From assembly GCF_006440675.2 (NCBI RefSeq), contig NZ_CP083951.1:682001-746000 (forward strand): DNA of 64,000 bases, in the 5' to 3' direction. The notes below the pieces were generated by a model. The model did not search any database, was not told the origin of the DNA, and saw only the letters and a program-made list of their open reading frames with translations. Shown here one piece after another: positions 18,317-26,387 of the stretch. The number at the start of each line of letters is the position of its first letter. Within the stretch, counting starts at the first letter, position 1. Made by a program: the position numbers and the translations under genes. This stretch comes from Mesorhizobium sp. B2-8-5. GTDB lineage: Bacteria; Pseudomonadota; Alphaproteobacteria; Rhizobiales; Rhizobiaceae.

Positions 18317-18847
18317 TCAGGCCGGAGCGTAGGTCAACCTGATCACATCTTCGCCGATCCGATCATGCGCCATCAGGCGGAGCGGTGGTCGGGGTCCGGC
18401 GAAATAGGGCTTGCCGTGACCAAGCACGACCGGGTGCAGGTAGATCCGATATTCGTCGATCAAGCCCAGTTCGGCGAGGCTTCGCGCCAAGTCCGGGCCG
18501 GCGACTTCGATCTCGCCGTCGCGCTCGGCCTTCAGCTTCCGCATTGCGCCCTCAAGATCATCTTCGACGAGCGTGGCGTTGGGACCTACAGACTGCAATG
18601 AGCGCGAGACGACCCATTTCGGCTGGCGCCGCCACGCCGCCGCGTAGGCAAGCCGCTCGGCGTCCCACTCGGGATGCTCGTCGTCCCAATAGCGCATGAT
18701 CTCGTACATGCGGCGACCGTAGACGCTGCCCGACTGCCGCTCGGCCTCCGCGATGAAGTGGCGGAAGAGCGTGGGGCTTGGCCCGAACGCCGTATGATCG
18801 ACGTAGCCGTCCAGCGACTGGTTCATTCCGAACACGAGCTTGGCCAT
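18317..18847 (-). CDS. Dihydrofolate-reductase-like (RibD C-terminal) protein
   Basis: 176 residues of the RibD C-terminal/DHFR-like family: KLVFGMNQSLDGYVDH at the start, SVYGRRMYEIMRYW in the middle, and EVAGPDLARSLAELGLIDEYRIYLHPVVLGHGKPYF near the end, which includes the NADPH-binding segment. Such stand-alone proteins are common in soil bacteria and usually have no proven substrate. ATG 18847 with GAGGAAC upstream is preferred over the longer MPFEEQ start. It is in the same direction as, and downstream of, the AraC gene. Confidence 0.82.
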   Translation of the reverse strand: MAKLVFGMNQSLDGYVDHTAFGPSPTLFRHFIAEAERQSGSVYGRRMYEIMRYWDDEHPEWDAERLAYAAAWRRQPKWVVSRSLQSVGPNATLVEDDLEGAMRKLKAERDGEIEVAGPDLARSLAELGLIDEYRIYLHPVVLGHGKPYFAGPRPPLRLMAHDRIGEDVIRLTYAPA

Positions 18848-18985
18848 TGCCTGTTCCTCAAATGGCATTCACGCAATCTGATTGCGTTATGCAATCGGTT
18901 CAGGTTAGGTCGACCGATTTTATTTTGCAATTGGTTTTTGGCGCGCATGAACGCCAATTTGAAACCGGTGCCGGGCAGGCTGAAC

Positions 18986-19885
18986 TCAAGCTACCACTGC
19001 CAAGCCCGGCGAGGCGCGCAAGCGGGCTATGTCGCGCGCCGGCGGTTCTCCAAAGTGGCGGCGATATTCGCGACTGAACTGCGACGCGCTTTCGTAACCT
19101 ACGCGGAAGGCGGCAGTCGTGGCGTCGATGTCCTGGACCAGCATCAGGCTGCGCGCGTCCTGCAGCCTGAGCTGCTTCTGGAATTGCAGCGGCGTCATCG
19201 CCGTCACGGCGCGAAAATGCTCGTGCAGGCTCGACGGACTCATGCCTACTTCCGCGGCAAGCCGCTCGATGCTGAACCGTCCCCGGAAGTTCTTCCCGAT
19301 CCAGGCGATGGCGCGGCCGACCTGGGCCACCCGACCTTGGCCGGAGGTGATGTGCCGCATCCTGGCGCCATCCGGGCCGGCGAGCAGGCGATAGAGAATT
19401 TCCTGCTCGGCAAGCGGCCCGAGCACGGGCAGCGCTGCCGGATCGTCGAGCAGGCGTAGCAGGCGCAGCGCCGCGTCGAGCAGACCGGCGCCGGCGTCGG
19501 ACACCGTCTTGCCTATGGGCGGGGATGGCGCTCCCGGCGGCAGTGGCACGCGCAACGCCAAGTCCCCCAGCATGACCGGGTCGAAATCGAGGTACAGGCA
19601 GAGATAGGGCTTGTCGGGCGTCGCCTCGACCACATGGCCTATAACCGGCAGGTCGTAGGTCACGACCCCATAGCGCCCCGGCGCGTATCGGAACACGCGG
19701 TCGCCCAGCGTGACCTCCTTGCGCCCCTGCGCGACGAGGCACAGTTGCGGCCGGTAAACATTCGGCATCGGCATCGTCACCGTGGAGGATCGAACAAGCG
19801 TCACACGTTCGATGGGGGTGGCGTGGAAGCCATCCTTCGCGACGTGCCGGGCAATCACGGCCGCGATTTCGGTCAGCGTTTCCAT
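18986..19885 (-). CDS. AraC-family transcriptional regulator
   Basis: 299 residues from ATG 19885 (METLTEIAAVIARH); in-frame ATGs up to 19921 are alternatives because no clear ribosome site marks the start. The N-terminal part is the AraC_N type cupin-like domain (PNVYRPQLCLVAQGRKEVTLGDRVFRY). The C-terminal part has two helix-turn-helix units (FSIERLAAEVGMSPSSLHEHF and ATTAAFRVGYESASQFSREYRRHFG). It is divergent from the aldo/keto reductase at 20058, its probable target. Regulators of this subtype often respond to aldehydes or other electrophiles, but the signal here is unknown. Confidence 0.88.
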   Translation of the reverse strand: METLTEIAAVIARHVAKDGFHATPIERVTLVRSSTVTMPMPNVYRPQLCLVAQGRKEVTLGDRVFRYAPGRYGVVTYDLPVIGHVVEATPDKPYLCLYLDFDPVMLGDLALRVPLPPGAPSPPIGKTVSDAGAGLLDAALRLLRLLDDPAALPVLGPLAEQEILYRLLAGPDGARMRHITSGQGRVAQVGRAIAWIGKNFRGRFSIERLAAEVGMSPSSLHEHFRAVTAMTPLQFQKQLRLQDARSLMLVQDIDATTAAFRVGYESASQFSREYRRHFGEPPARDIARLRASPGLAVVA

Positions 19886-20057
19886 GAATCGGACCATCGC
19901 ACGCGCGCGGAAGGGCGGCAATGCGAACCCGCAGCTTCTGGAGGATTGGGCAGCAATCCCGGCGCATCAGGCTAACGGTTCGACGTCGCCGCGCATCAAA
20001 GTGTCAGCGGCGCCTGGGTCACAGCAAACCTGGCCACGGAACAAGTATGGAGCAAAC

Positions 20058-21011
20058 ATGAGAACCGATAATCTGAAGACCCCCACGGTCGCACTGGGCA
20101 CGTGGGCCTGGGGCGACAGCGGCGAGACTGGCAACGGCTACTTCGGCAGCCACCTGACTCAAGCTGGCCTGGAAGAGGTCGCCGACAAGGCGCACGCGGC
20201 CGGGTTCACCCTGTGGGACACCGCCCTGGTGTACGGCATGGGCCGCTCCGAAACCGTACTCGGGGAGGTCCTGAAGCGCTACGCCCGCAGCGGCTACCAG
20301 CTCTCGACGAAGTTCAACCCGCGGATCGCGGGAACCAGCGACGATCCGGTGGCGGACATGCTGCAGCAGAGTCTGGCCAACCTCGGCACCGACTACATCG
20401 ACCTCTACTGGATTCACAATCCAGCCGATGTGCCGCGGTGGACTCCGCACCTCATTTCGTTGCTGAAGAGCGGGAAGGTCAAACATGTCGGCGTCTCGAA
20501 TCACAACCTGAGCGAAATCAAGCTCGCCGACCAGATCCTGGGCGAAGCCGGGTTCCGGGTCGAAGCCGTCCAGAACCACTATAGCCTCCTCTACCGCAGC
20601 TCTGAGCAAGCTGGCATCCTGGACTACTGCCGCAACCAAGGCATTCCGTTCTTCGCCTATATGGTGCTCGAACAGGGCGCCTTGACCGGCCGGTACAGCC
20701 CGGAGAATCCGCTGCCGGAAGGCAGCAGCCGGGCGGAGATCTACAACGGCATGCTGGCTCAGCTGAAGGCTCTGACGGACAAGCTCGCCTCGATCGGCCT
20801 GAGCCAGGGTGCAGCAGCGCCCGATGTCGCGACAGCGTGGGCGATAGCCAAGGGCACGACGCCGATCGTCGGCGTCACCAAGCCCCATCATGTCGACGGT
20901 CTGGCCCGAGCCAGCAGCATCACGCTCACCAGCGACGACATCGCGGAGTTGGAAGCTCTTGCCGACGCCGCTAACGTGAACACCCGCGGCTTCTGGGAAC
21001 AAGAGATGTAA
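20058..21011 (+). CDS. Aldo/keto reductase
   Basis: 317 residues, distinct from the enzyme at 1291. Asp54 and Tyr59 in LWDTALVYG, the Lys in LSTKFNPR and the His in IDLYWIHNP form the catalytic tetrad. The NADPH-binding end is TTPIVGVTKPHHVDGL. The ATG at 20058 is preceded by GGAGCAAAC. It is divergently arranged with the AraC-type regulator, a frequent layout for inducible aldehyde reductases. Base composition is like the surroundings. Confidence 0.88.
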   Translation: MRTDNLKTPTVALGTWAWGDSGETGNGYFGSHLTQAGLEEVADKAHAAGFTLWDTALVYGMGRSETVLGEVLKRYARSGYQLSTKFNPRIAGTSDDPVADMLQQSLANLGTDYIDLYWIHNPADVPRWTPHLISLLKSGKVKHVGVSNHNLSEIKLADQILGEAGFRVEAVQNHYSLLYRSSEQAGILDYCRNQGIPFFAYMVLEQGALTGRYSPENPLPEGSSRAEIYNGMLAQLKALTDKLASIGLSQGAAAPDVATAWAIAKGTTPIVGVTKPHHVDGLARASSITLTSDDIAELEALADAANVNTRGFWEQEM

Positions 21012-21557
21012 GTCTAAGCCGTCGGACCGCCGCTCCGAGCGACACGGCAGGCGATCATTTAGCTCCGCGTGATGATCGCCTGTGACCGAGCAGGTTGCCG
21101 GTTGCCTCCACCTGATTGTGCAAGTGCTCCAGAACGCGTTGCGCCATTCCGCAAAGTTCCGGATCACCTGCGCTGCGATGGTTGCCTTGTCTTGCGGTAG
21201 GAACCGCTCTTAGCGTTGCTGCACCATGTCGGGCGTGTCCTGGATCGCGTAGCTCACCGCGCATCGAACCTTTCCAGCCTCTGCCTTTGGCGCCATGGGT
21301 CGCCGCCGCGCCTAGTCGCGCCAGATGACGCTTTCGGGATCGGCCAGCCACCTGCTCAACGACCAGAAAGAGGCGCGGCGGGCCAGATCGAGCCGTTTCG
21401 GCGGAAGGCTTCACCGCTGCCGGGTCAGCCGGGGCCAGCATCCGCGCACATGGATTTATCGCTGACATCAAAGGCTTTCCCGTGAGGTGAGAATGGCGAG
21501 GGCCGGCAAACGGATCGATTCCGACCCTCATCGAAATGCTCGCCATCCCGGCCGGGA
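21012..21557. other. 546-bp stretch without a supportable gene
   Basis: Between the aldo/keto reductase and the isochorismatase there is no convincing reading frame. On the minus strand a frame (21060-21450) is open but has no recognisable domain, and the other minus frame is cut by stops in VIWRD-stop and VQQR-stop. This looks like decayed coding sequence of unknown origin. GATCATTT and its inverted neighbourhood at 21052-21080 (GGCGATCAT / ATGATCGCC) form a dyad that may serve as a terminator. Confidence 0.4.
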
Positions 21558-22202
21558 TCAGCCAGCCACTGGCGTGTTGAGAAGCTGCTGCTCCCAAAGA
21601 TACGCGATGCCGCTGCCGCCGAAGTGCTGGATGAGAATCTCGGTCAGCTCCTCGACATGCTCGGTGCGCGCCCAATCGCGTTGCCATTCGCCAGCGAGCG
21701 CCATCACGGTCATTACGTTCGCGCCGGCCGCGATCATTCGCTGGATGGCAACTTCGTGAGACTCCTTCGAAATCCCGCCCGACGCGTCGGTGATCACGGT
21801 CACGTCCCAGCCTTCGCCGGCGGCCTGGATCACAGGCATTGCGACGCAGACCTCGGTCCACAGGCCGGCGATGATCAGCTGCTTGCGGCCGGTCGCCTTG
21901 ACGACGTTCACCACATTCTCGTCCTGCCAAGTGTTCACCCAGGTGCGATCGATGACTTCCTGGCCCGGAAATACGTCGGTGATCTGCTTGAAGAGACGTC
22001 CGCCGCGCGCCGCGATCACGCTGGTGAGAATGGTCGGAACATTGAAGGCTTTTGCCAGCTTCGACAGCGCGGTCGTGTTGTTGACCACCATGTGCGGATC
22101 GTGGCTGTTCAGGTTTGCGAGTTGATAAGGCTGGTGGTCGATCAGAACGAGGACCGAATCTTCGGGACGAAGAAGCGAATCGAGGCCGTTACGAGGGGTC
22201 AT
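21558..22202 (-). CDS. Isochorismatase-family cysteine hydrolase (YcaC-like)
   Basis: 214 residues. The catalytic triad of the family is visible as Asp22 in VLIDHQPYQ, a Lys in the middle region and Cys119 in WTEVCVAMPV, preceded by the cis-peptide-like stretch. It resembles YcaC-type hydrolases of uncertain substrate more than true isochorismatases. ATG 22202 has AAAGGATG as ribosome site; a TTG one codon earlier is less likely. It is divergent from the LysR gene at 22356, a common pairing for this family, suggesting direct regulation. Confidence 0.88.
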   Translation of the reverse strand: MTPRNGLDSLLRPEDSVLVLIDHQPYQLANLNSHDPHMVVNNTTALSKLAKAFNVPTILTSVIAARGGRLFKQITDVFPGQEVIDRTWVNTWQDENVVNVVKATGRKQLIIAGLWTEVCVAMPVIQAAGEGWDVTVITDASGGISKESHEVAIQRMIAAGANVMTVMALAGEWQRDWARTEHVEELTEILIQHFGGSGIAYLWEQQLLNTPVAG

Positions 22203-22355
22203 CAAGACATCCTTTCTCTGCCGCTATGGACGGCGATGGGTTCACGGGCGACATGCGCCAGCCGGCGACGTTGCCGGGACGCAATTTGCTGTTCCTTTGG
22301 GTGATGAGGTAGTGCCGTACTCAGGTAAGCTGTGTCGCGAAATAAGGAACGACGA

Positions 22356-23249
22356 ATGAACATCGAAGATCTCCAGACATTCGTCGCCGTGGCCGATGCA
22401 GGGGGCGTATCGGCCGCCGCACGCCGGCTCGGCGTCTCCAAGTCAATCGTGAGCCGGCGGCTTTTCCGGATCGAGGCAGAACTCGGCGTCCAGCTTCTTG
22501 CACGAACGACCCGCGGGGCCGCGCTTACGGAAGCGGGGATCACGTTCAGAGACCACGCGGCCAGAGCCAGCGCCGAGATCGATACCGCCAGGGAAACCAT
22601 CCTGCCGTCCGGCGACCTTCGCGGCCGCCTGAGGGTTGCCATGCCGCTTACTTTCGGCCCGACGCACTTCGCCCCCGTGCTTGCGGAAATGGCGCGGCAG
22701 CACCCGCGGCTTCACATCCAGACCTCCTACAGCGATCGCTTCGTCGATCTCATCGCAGAGGGTTTCGATTGCGCGATCCGGGGCGCCTACCTTCAGGACT
22801 CCAACCTGATCGCGCAGCGCGTCGGGCCGATCCATGGAAAGCTTGTCGCAAGCCCGGATTACATCAAAGCGCATGGGTCACCGGAGACTCTGGACGAACT
22901 CGTCACCCATCAGGCCCTCATGCAGGGAACGGAAGCCTGGCAGTTCATGGATGGCAGCAAGATTGTTACGGTCCAGCCGCAGGGCAAGTTCAAAGCCGAC
23001 AGCGCCACGGCACTTGCCGCTGCTGCTGCGGCAGGCCTCGGCATCGCCTGGCTCCCCGATTGCATCACATATGAATATGTGGCCTCCGGTGCATTGGTTC
23101 CGATCATGACACGCTATCCGGTACCTCCGGGGGCCGCGTATGTCGTACGCCCGCCGGGTCAGCATCCCGCGCGGAAAGTGCGGGTGCTCACCGAAATGCT
23201 GACTGAGTATTTCAAACGGAACCCGAAGCTTTGGGGTCTCGACGGCTAA
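22356..23249 (+). CDS. LysR-family transcriptional regulator
   Basis: 297 residues. The winged helix-turn-helix covers about residues 1-60 (VSAAARRLGVSKSIVSRRLFRIE), and the co-inducer domain from about 90 has the usual GFDCAIRGAYL and AAAGLGIAWLPD motifs. The ATG at 22356 follows AAGGAAC. It is transcribed away from the isochorismatase-like hydrolase, with 153 bp between the starts, and probably controls that gene. Confidence 0.9.
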   Translation: MNIEDLQTFVAVADAGGVSAAARRLGVSKSIVSRRLFRIEAELGVQLLARTTRGAALTEAGITFRDHAARASAEIDTARETILPSGDLRGRLRVAMPLTFGPTHFAPVLAEMARQHPRLHIQTSYSDRFVDLIAEGFDCAIRGAYLQDSNLIAQRVGPIHGKLVASPDYIKAHGSPETLDELVTHQALMQGTEAWQFMDGSKIVTVQPQGKFKADSATALAAAAAAGLGIAWLPDCITYEYVASGALVPIMTRYPVPPGAAYVVRPPGQHPARKVRVLTEMLTEYFKRNPKLWGLDG

Positions 23250-23413
23250 GAAGCTTAGCCAAGGATCTGCATTCGACGTCGGCATTCCTTCGGCGATATA
23301 GGCCCGAATGTTCCACTTGCTGCGACACAGCTTGACTTATCTAGGTGTTTGCTAGTCTGGCAGCCGGTCGCGCGCCAGTTTAGACATTCTGGCAGCGCAG
23401 GAGGATGACGCAC

Positions 23414-23601
23414 ATGAGTTGGAACCCAGCCATCGAGCCCGGCTGCCCCGATGAGGTGGGCATCGACGCCATCGAGACCCTCATCGTCGCGCCCTGCCAG
23501 CGCCGAAGCGGCAAGCCGGTTGGCGCGCGCAGAATTGGGGCAAGGGGCGCTTCGATCTGCCGGTCGATGACCGGGATGAGCATGTTCCTCTTCCGGACTG
23601 A
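23414..23601 (+). pseudogene. Pirin-family gene with an internal deletion and frameshift
   Basis: The first codons from ATG 23414 (MSWNPAIEPG, then GIDAIETLIVAP) match the N-terminus of rhizobial pirins. In another frame, from about 23530 to the TGA at 23599-23601, the sequence reads GKGRFDLPVDDRDEHVPLPD, the typical pirin C-terminus. The roughly 200 residues in between, including the metal-binding histidines, are missing. A good AGGAGG ribosome site is still in place. Pirins are cupin proteins with quercetinase-like or regulatory roles; this copy cannot be functional. Confidence 0.65.
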
Positions 23602-23858
23602 CCGGCGCTGATAAGGTGATCGCCGGACACGGCTCGGGCGGTCGAAGACGACCTGAAGACGTCCGTCTTGCGGCGCATAGCGATCATCCAACGCCGAATG
23701 CGTGAGCTCCGCCTTTGGCCAAATTGCTCATCCGAGCGTAAGCGATTCGAACTTCTTCACCGCCTAACGTCGCCATTTCTACTCATATTTGTACTTGGGC
23801 TGTCTGCCGCTCTTCGCGCCGGCGTAGTTCGGCGGCATGGAGGGCAGTTGGCGGTATT

Positions 23859-23935
23859 TGGCGCGCCCGAAGAGATTCGAACTCCTGACCCCCAGATTCG
23901 TAGTCTGGTGCTCTATCCAGCTGAGCTACGGGCGC
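23859..23935 (-). tRNA. tRNA-Arg (anticodon ACG)
   Basis: On the minus strand the acceptor arms GCGCCCG (23935-23929) and CGGGCGC (23869-23863) pair perfectly. The D arm begins GCTCAGCTGGATAGAGC, the anticodon arm is CCAGA-CTACGAA-TCTGG with anticodon ACG, and the T arm carries GTTCGAATC. The discriminator base is G and CCA is encoded at 23861-23859. ACG (read as ICG) decodes CGU, CGC and CGA arginine codons. No integrase gene is found beside it, although its 3' end would be a usual attachment site. Confidence 0.95.
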
Positions 23936-24123
23936 GCAACAGGCCGTGCATGACACAGGCCCCGCGTTCCGGTCGAGACGGCCGGCCGCGATGTGGAGTG
24001 TTCCCTAACGACTGAATTCGCGAAAAGCAAGCCGATCCGGCAAAAGTTTTGTCGCAGACGGTTTTGCCGGCTTTGATCGAGGCGCGCCGCTGCCGACAGG
24101 CGGCTCAGCCGGAGGCGGCAACC

Positions 24124-25614
24124 TCAAGCCGGGCGGCGCAGGCCGTTGCGCGCCTGGTCGAGCCGGACAGGCTGGTCGGGGATGGTGACGGCGAAGACGG
24201 TGCGGCCGCCGATCGATTCGACGAGCTCGACGGTGCCGCCATGGGCGCGGGTCAGCTCGTGCGCGATCGCCAGGCCGAGGCCGGTGCCGCCGCTGCGGGC
24301 CGAGCCGCGGAAGGCGGCGAACAGGTTCTCGCGCGCCTTGGGCGGCAGGCCGGGGCCGGTGTCGGTGACGGTGATGCGGCTGACGCTGCCATGGCGCTCG
24401 GCCGCGACCGCCAGCCGGCGCACCACCGCGCTTTCGGTGTCGGCGGCCATCGCCTGAATGGAGTTGCGGCAGAGATTGGTGAGCACGCGGAAGAGATGGT
24501 CGGAATCGGCGTCGACCTCGAAGGCGAGCTCGACGCCGTTGATGAACTCGATGCCCTCCTCGATGTCGAGCAGGCCGTGCACGTCGTCGACCAGCTGGCG
24601 CAGCCTGAGCCGCCGGCGCGACGGCGCCGGCTCCTGGGTGCGGCCGTAGTGAAGCACGCCTTCGGAATAGGAGACGGCGCGGTCGAGGGCGCGCAGAAGC
24701 TTCGGCGCGAAGGCCTGCACGGTCGGGTCCTTCACCTGGCGCAGCCGGTCCGACATCAGCTGCGCGGACGCCAGGATGTTGCGCATGTCGTGGTTGATCT
24801 TGGAGACGGCCAGGCCGAGGTCGGCGAGATGCTTCTGCTCCGACAGCATCTTCTGCAGCCGGTCCTGCATCTGCGACAGCTCGCGCTCGGCCACGCCGAT
24901 CTCGTCGGCGCGGTCGGCGGGGCGGATGACGCGGCCGGGATCGTCGGGCGCCTCGGAGAAGGCCAGGATCGAGCGCGTCATGGTGCGGATCGGCCCGATC
25001 ATGATCAGGTCGATCGCCGCATAGACCAGCATGGCGGTGAACAGCGAAATCAGCAGCGAGACGACGGCGACGTTGCGCGAATATCGAAGCATGGCATCGC
25101 GCAGCCTGTAGTCCGGCATGATCAGCTCGAATTCCTTATCGCTGTCGCCGACCGGGCCGAAGACCCGCAGCATGCGCTTGCCGCCGAAGAACAGCGTGTC
25201 GAGCGCGCCGGTCATGCCGTTGACCAGGCCGACATCGGCGATGTCGATATGCTCGTCGACCTGGGGCGGCATGTCGGAAACGACGAGCAGCCGCGAGACG
25301 CCGCCGTCGCGCACGGCGATCGCCTTGGCGCCGATCGCCATCAGCACGTCGTTCTGAGCGTTATGCGACAGCGCGTTGGGCTCGCCCTGCAAGAGCACGA
25401 TCGACACGGCGGCGGCGGTGCTCAACCGCTCCTTCAGCCAATTGACCCGATAGCTGGCGATCCAGGGCAGGAAGATCAGGATTTCAGCCAAAAGCACGAA
25501 GGCGATGGTGAGGAAGAGGAGCTTGGTCGACAGGCCGCGCGACAGCGGCACCCGGCGCGTCGAATTCGCCGCCGGCCTTGCCTTCTCGTTCGTGGGCAGA
25601 GTTTCACTCGTCAT
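24124..25614 (-). CDS. Membrane-bound sensor histidine kinase
   Basis: 496 residues. A first membrane helix at about 30-53 (LLFLTIAFVLLAEILIFLPW), a periplasmic sensor of about 120 residues, a second helix at about 178-200, a HAMP-like linker (IGPIRTMTRSI), then a dimerisation domain with phospho-acceptor His275 in SKINHDMRN and an ATPase domain with NLCRNSIQAM (N box), DTGPGLP (G1) and GGTGLGLAIAHEL (G2). The adjacent genes include no response regulator, so it is an orphan in this window. The signal is unknown. It lies upstream of rpmH but on the opposite strand. Confidence 0.9.
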   Translation of the reverse strand: MTSETLPTNEKARPAANSTRRVPLSRGLSTKLLFLTIAFVLLAEILIFLPWIASYRVNWLKERLSTAAAVSIVLLQGEPNALSHNAQNDVLMAIGAKAIAVRDGGVSRLLVVSDMPPQVDEHIDIADVGLVNGMTGALDTLFFGGKRMLRVFGPVGDSDKEFELIMPDYRLRDAMLRYSRNVAVVSLLISLFTAMLVYAAIDLIMIGPIRTMTRSILAFSEAPDDPGRVIRPADRADEIGVAERELSQMQDRLQKMLSEQKHLADLGLAVSKINHDMRNILASAQLMSDRLRQVKDPTVQAFAPKLLRALDRAVSYSEGVLHYGRTQEPAPSRRRLRLRQLVDDVHGLLDIEEGIEFINGVELAFEVDADSDHLFRVLTNLCRNSIQAMAADTESAVVRRLAVAAERHGSVSRITVTDTGPGLPPKARENLFAAFRGSARSGGTGLGLAIAHELTRAHGGTVELVESIGGRTVFAVTIPDQPVRLDQARNGLRRPA

Positions 25615-25718
25615 TGACGCGCATTCACAAAGGCTTGATCGGCCAAGATTATGCGATTTGCGGCTTTTTTGCCAATTTCAACCTTGGTCCAGCAAAAATG
25701 CCTCGGAGGCACCCCGGA

Positions 25719-25747
25719 TTGACTTCCCAAAACCTTCTTCCTATAAG
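25719..25747 (+). promoter_or_regulatory. Promoter of rpmH-rnpA-yidC
   Basis: TTGACT (25719-25724) and TATAAG (25742-25747) are separated by exactly 17 bp, a strong housekeeping-type promoter. Transcription would start near 25754, about 115 bp before rpmH, leaving a leader without obvious structure. Confidence 0.75.
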
Positions 25748-25868
25748 CCCGCTCACGCTCGGGCCATTCGTCCCGGCGCGGTTTCGATCGCGCCTAAGCC
25801 GGCCCGGCAAAGCTCCTGTTACAGAGTGACAGAATCAAGAAGGGCCGCACCCCGCGGTATTAAAACAA

Positions 25869-26003
25869 ATGAAGCGTACCTACCAACCGTCCAAGCTCGT
25901 CCGTAAGCGCCGGCATGGTTTCCGTGCCCGCATGGCCACCAAGGGTGGCCGTGGCGTCGTTGCCGCCCGCCGCAATCGCGGCCGCAAGCGGCTCAGCGCC
26001 TGA
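25869..26003 (+). CDS. rpmH: 50S ribosomal protein L34
   Basis: 44 residues, very rich in Arg and Lys: [18 protein letters not shown] at the start and NRGRKRLSA at the end, the full normal length for L34. L34 is a small protein of the large ribosomal subunit. It is too short to be caught by many length filters but is certain from sequence and position upstream of rnpA. It lies 17 bp before the probable rnpA start. Confidence 0.97.
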   Translation: MKRTYQPSKLVRKRRHGFRARMATKGGRGVVAARRNRGRKRLSA

Positions 26004-26019
26004 ACGAAAGACGAGATCG

Positions 26020-26373
26020 TTGCCCGCAACCGGCAAGCCAAAGGGGAAAACCCCCGGGCGGCTTCTGAAACGCGCGGAATTCCTGGCTGTGCGCGGCGGC
26101 GAGAAACGCCGCGGGCGGCTTTTTCTCGTTGAAGTTCTCGACCGCGGCGATGACCTTGCGCCGCGCGTCGGCTACACCGTCACCAAGAAGGTCGGCAACG
26201 CCGTGGTGCGCAACCGCGTCCGGCGGCGACTGAGGGAAGCCGTGCGCGTCCATGCCGCCGATGACATGGCGCCCGGCAATGATTATGTCATCGTCGGGCG
26301 TGAAGACGTGCTTGCCATCCCGTTCGGCCAGTTGAAGGCCGAGCTTTCCCGCCGGCTGCGCGGAACACGATAG
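26020..26373 (+). CDS. rnpA: Ribonuclease P protein component
   Basis: 117 residues from TTG 26020; the frame continues upstream but overlaps rpmH, and LPATGKPKG fits the expected beginning. The RNR motif is clear as [21 protein letters not shown], and the N-terminal [12 protein letters not shown] and VGYTVTKK strands belong to the same fold. RnpA binds the catalytic RNase P RNA and helps it recognise the 5' leader of precursor tRNAs. The operon order rpmH-rnpA-yidC is classical. Confidence 0.93.
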   Translation: MPATGKPKGKTPGRLLKRAEFLAVRGGEKRRGRLFLVEVLDRGDDLAPRVGYTVTKKVGNAVVRNRVRRRLREAVRVHAADDMAPGNDYVIVGREDVLAIPFGQLKAELSRRLRGTR

Positions 26374-26387
26374 GCCAAAGGCTTTCG

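Noticed and set aside
21055..21930. A 291-codon minus-strand frame overlapping the isochorismatase
   Set aside because: Most of it is an off-frame reading of the hydrolase, and the remainder has no family match.
23859..24123. tRNA-Arg as the border of a genomic island
   Set aside because: No integrase gene and no repeated tRNA 3' end were found within the window, and composition does not change across it.
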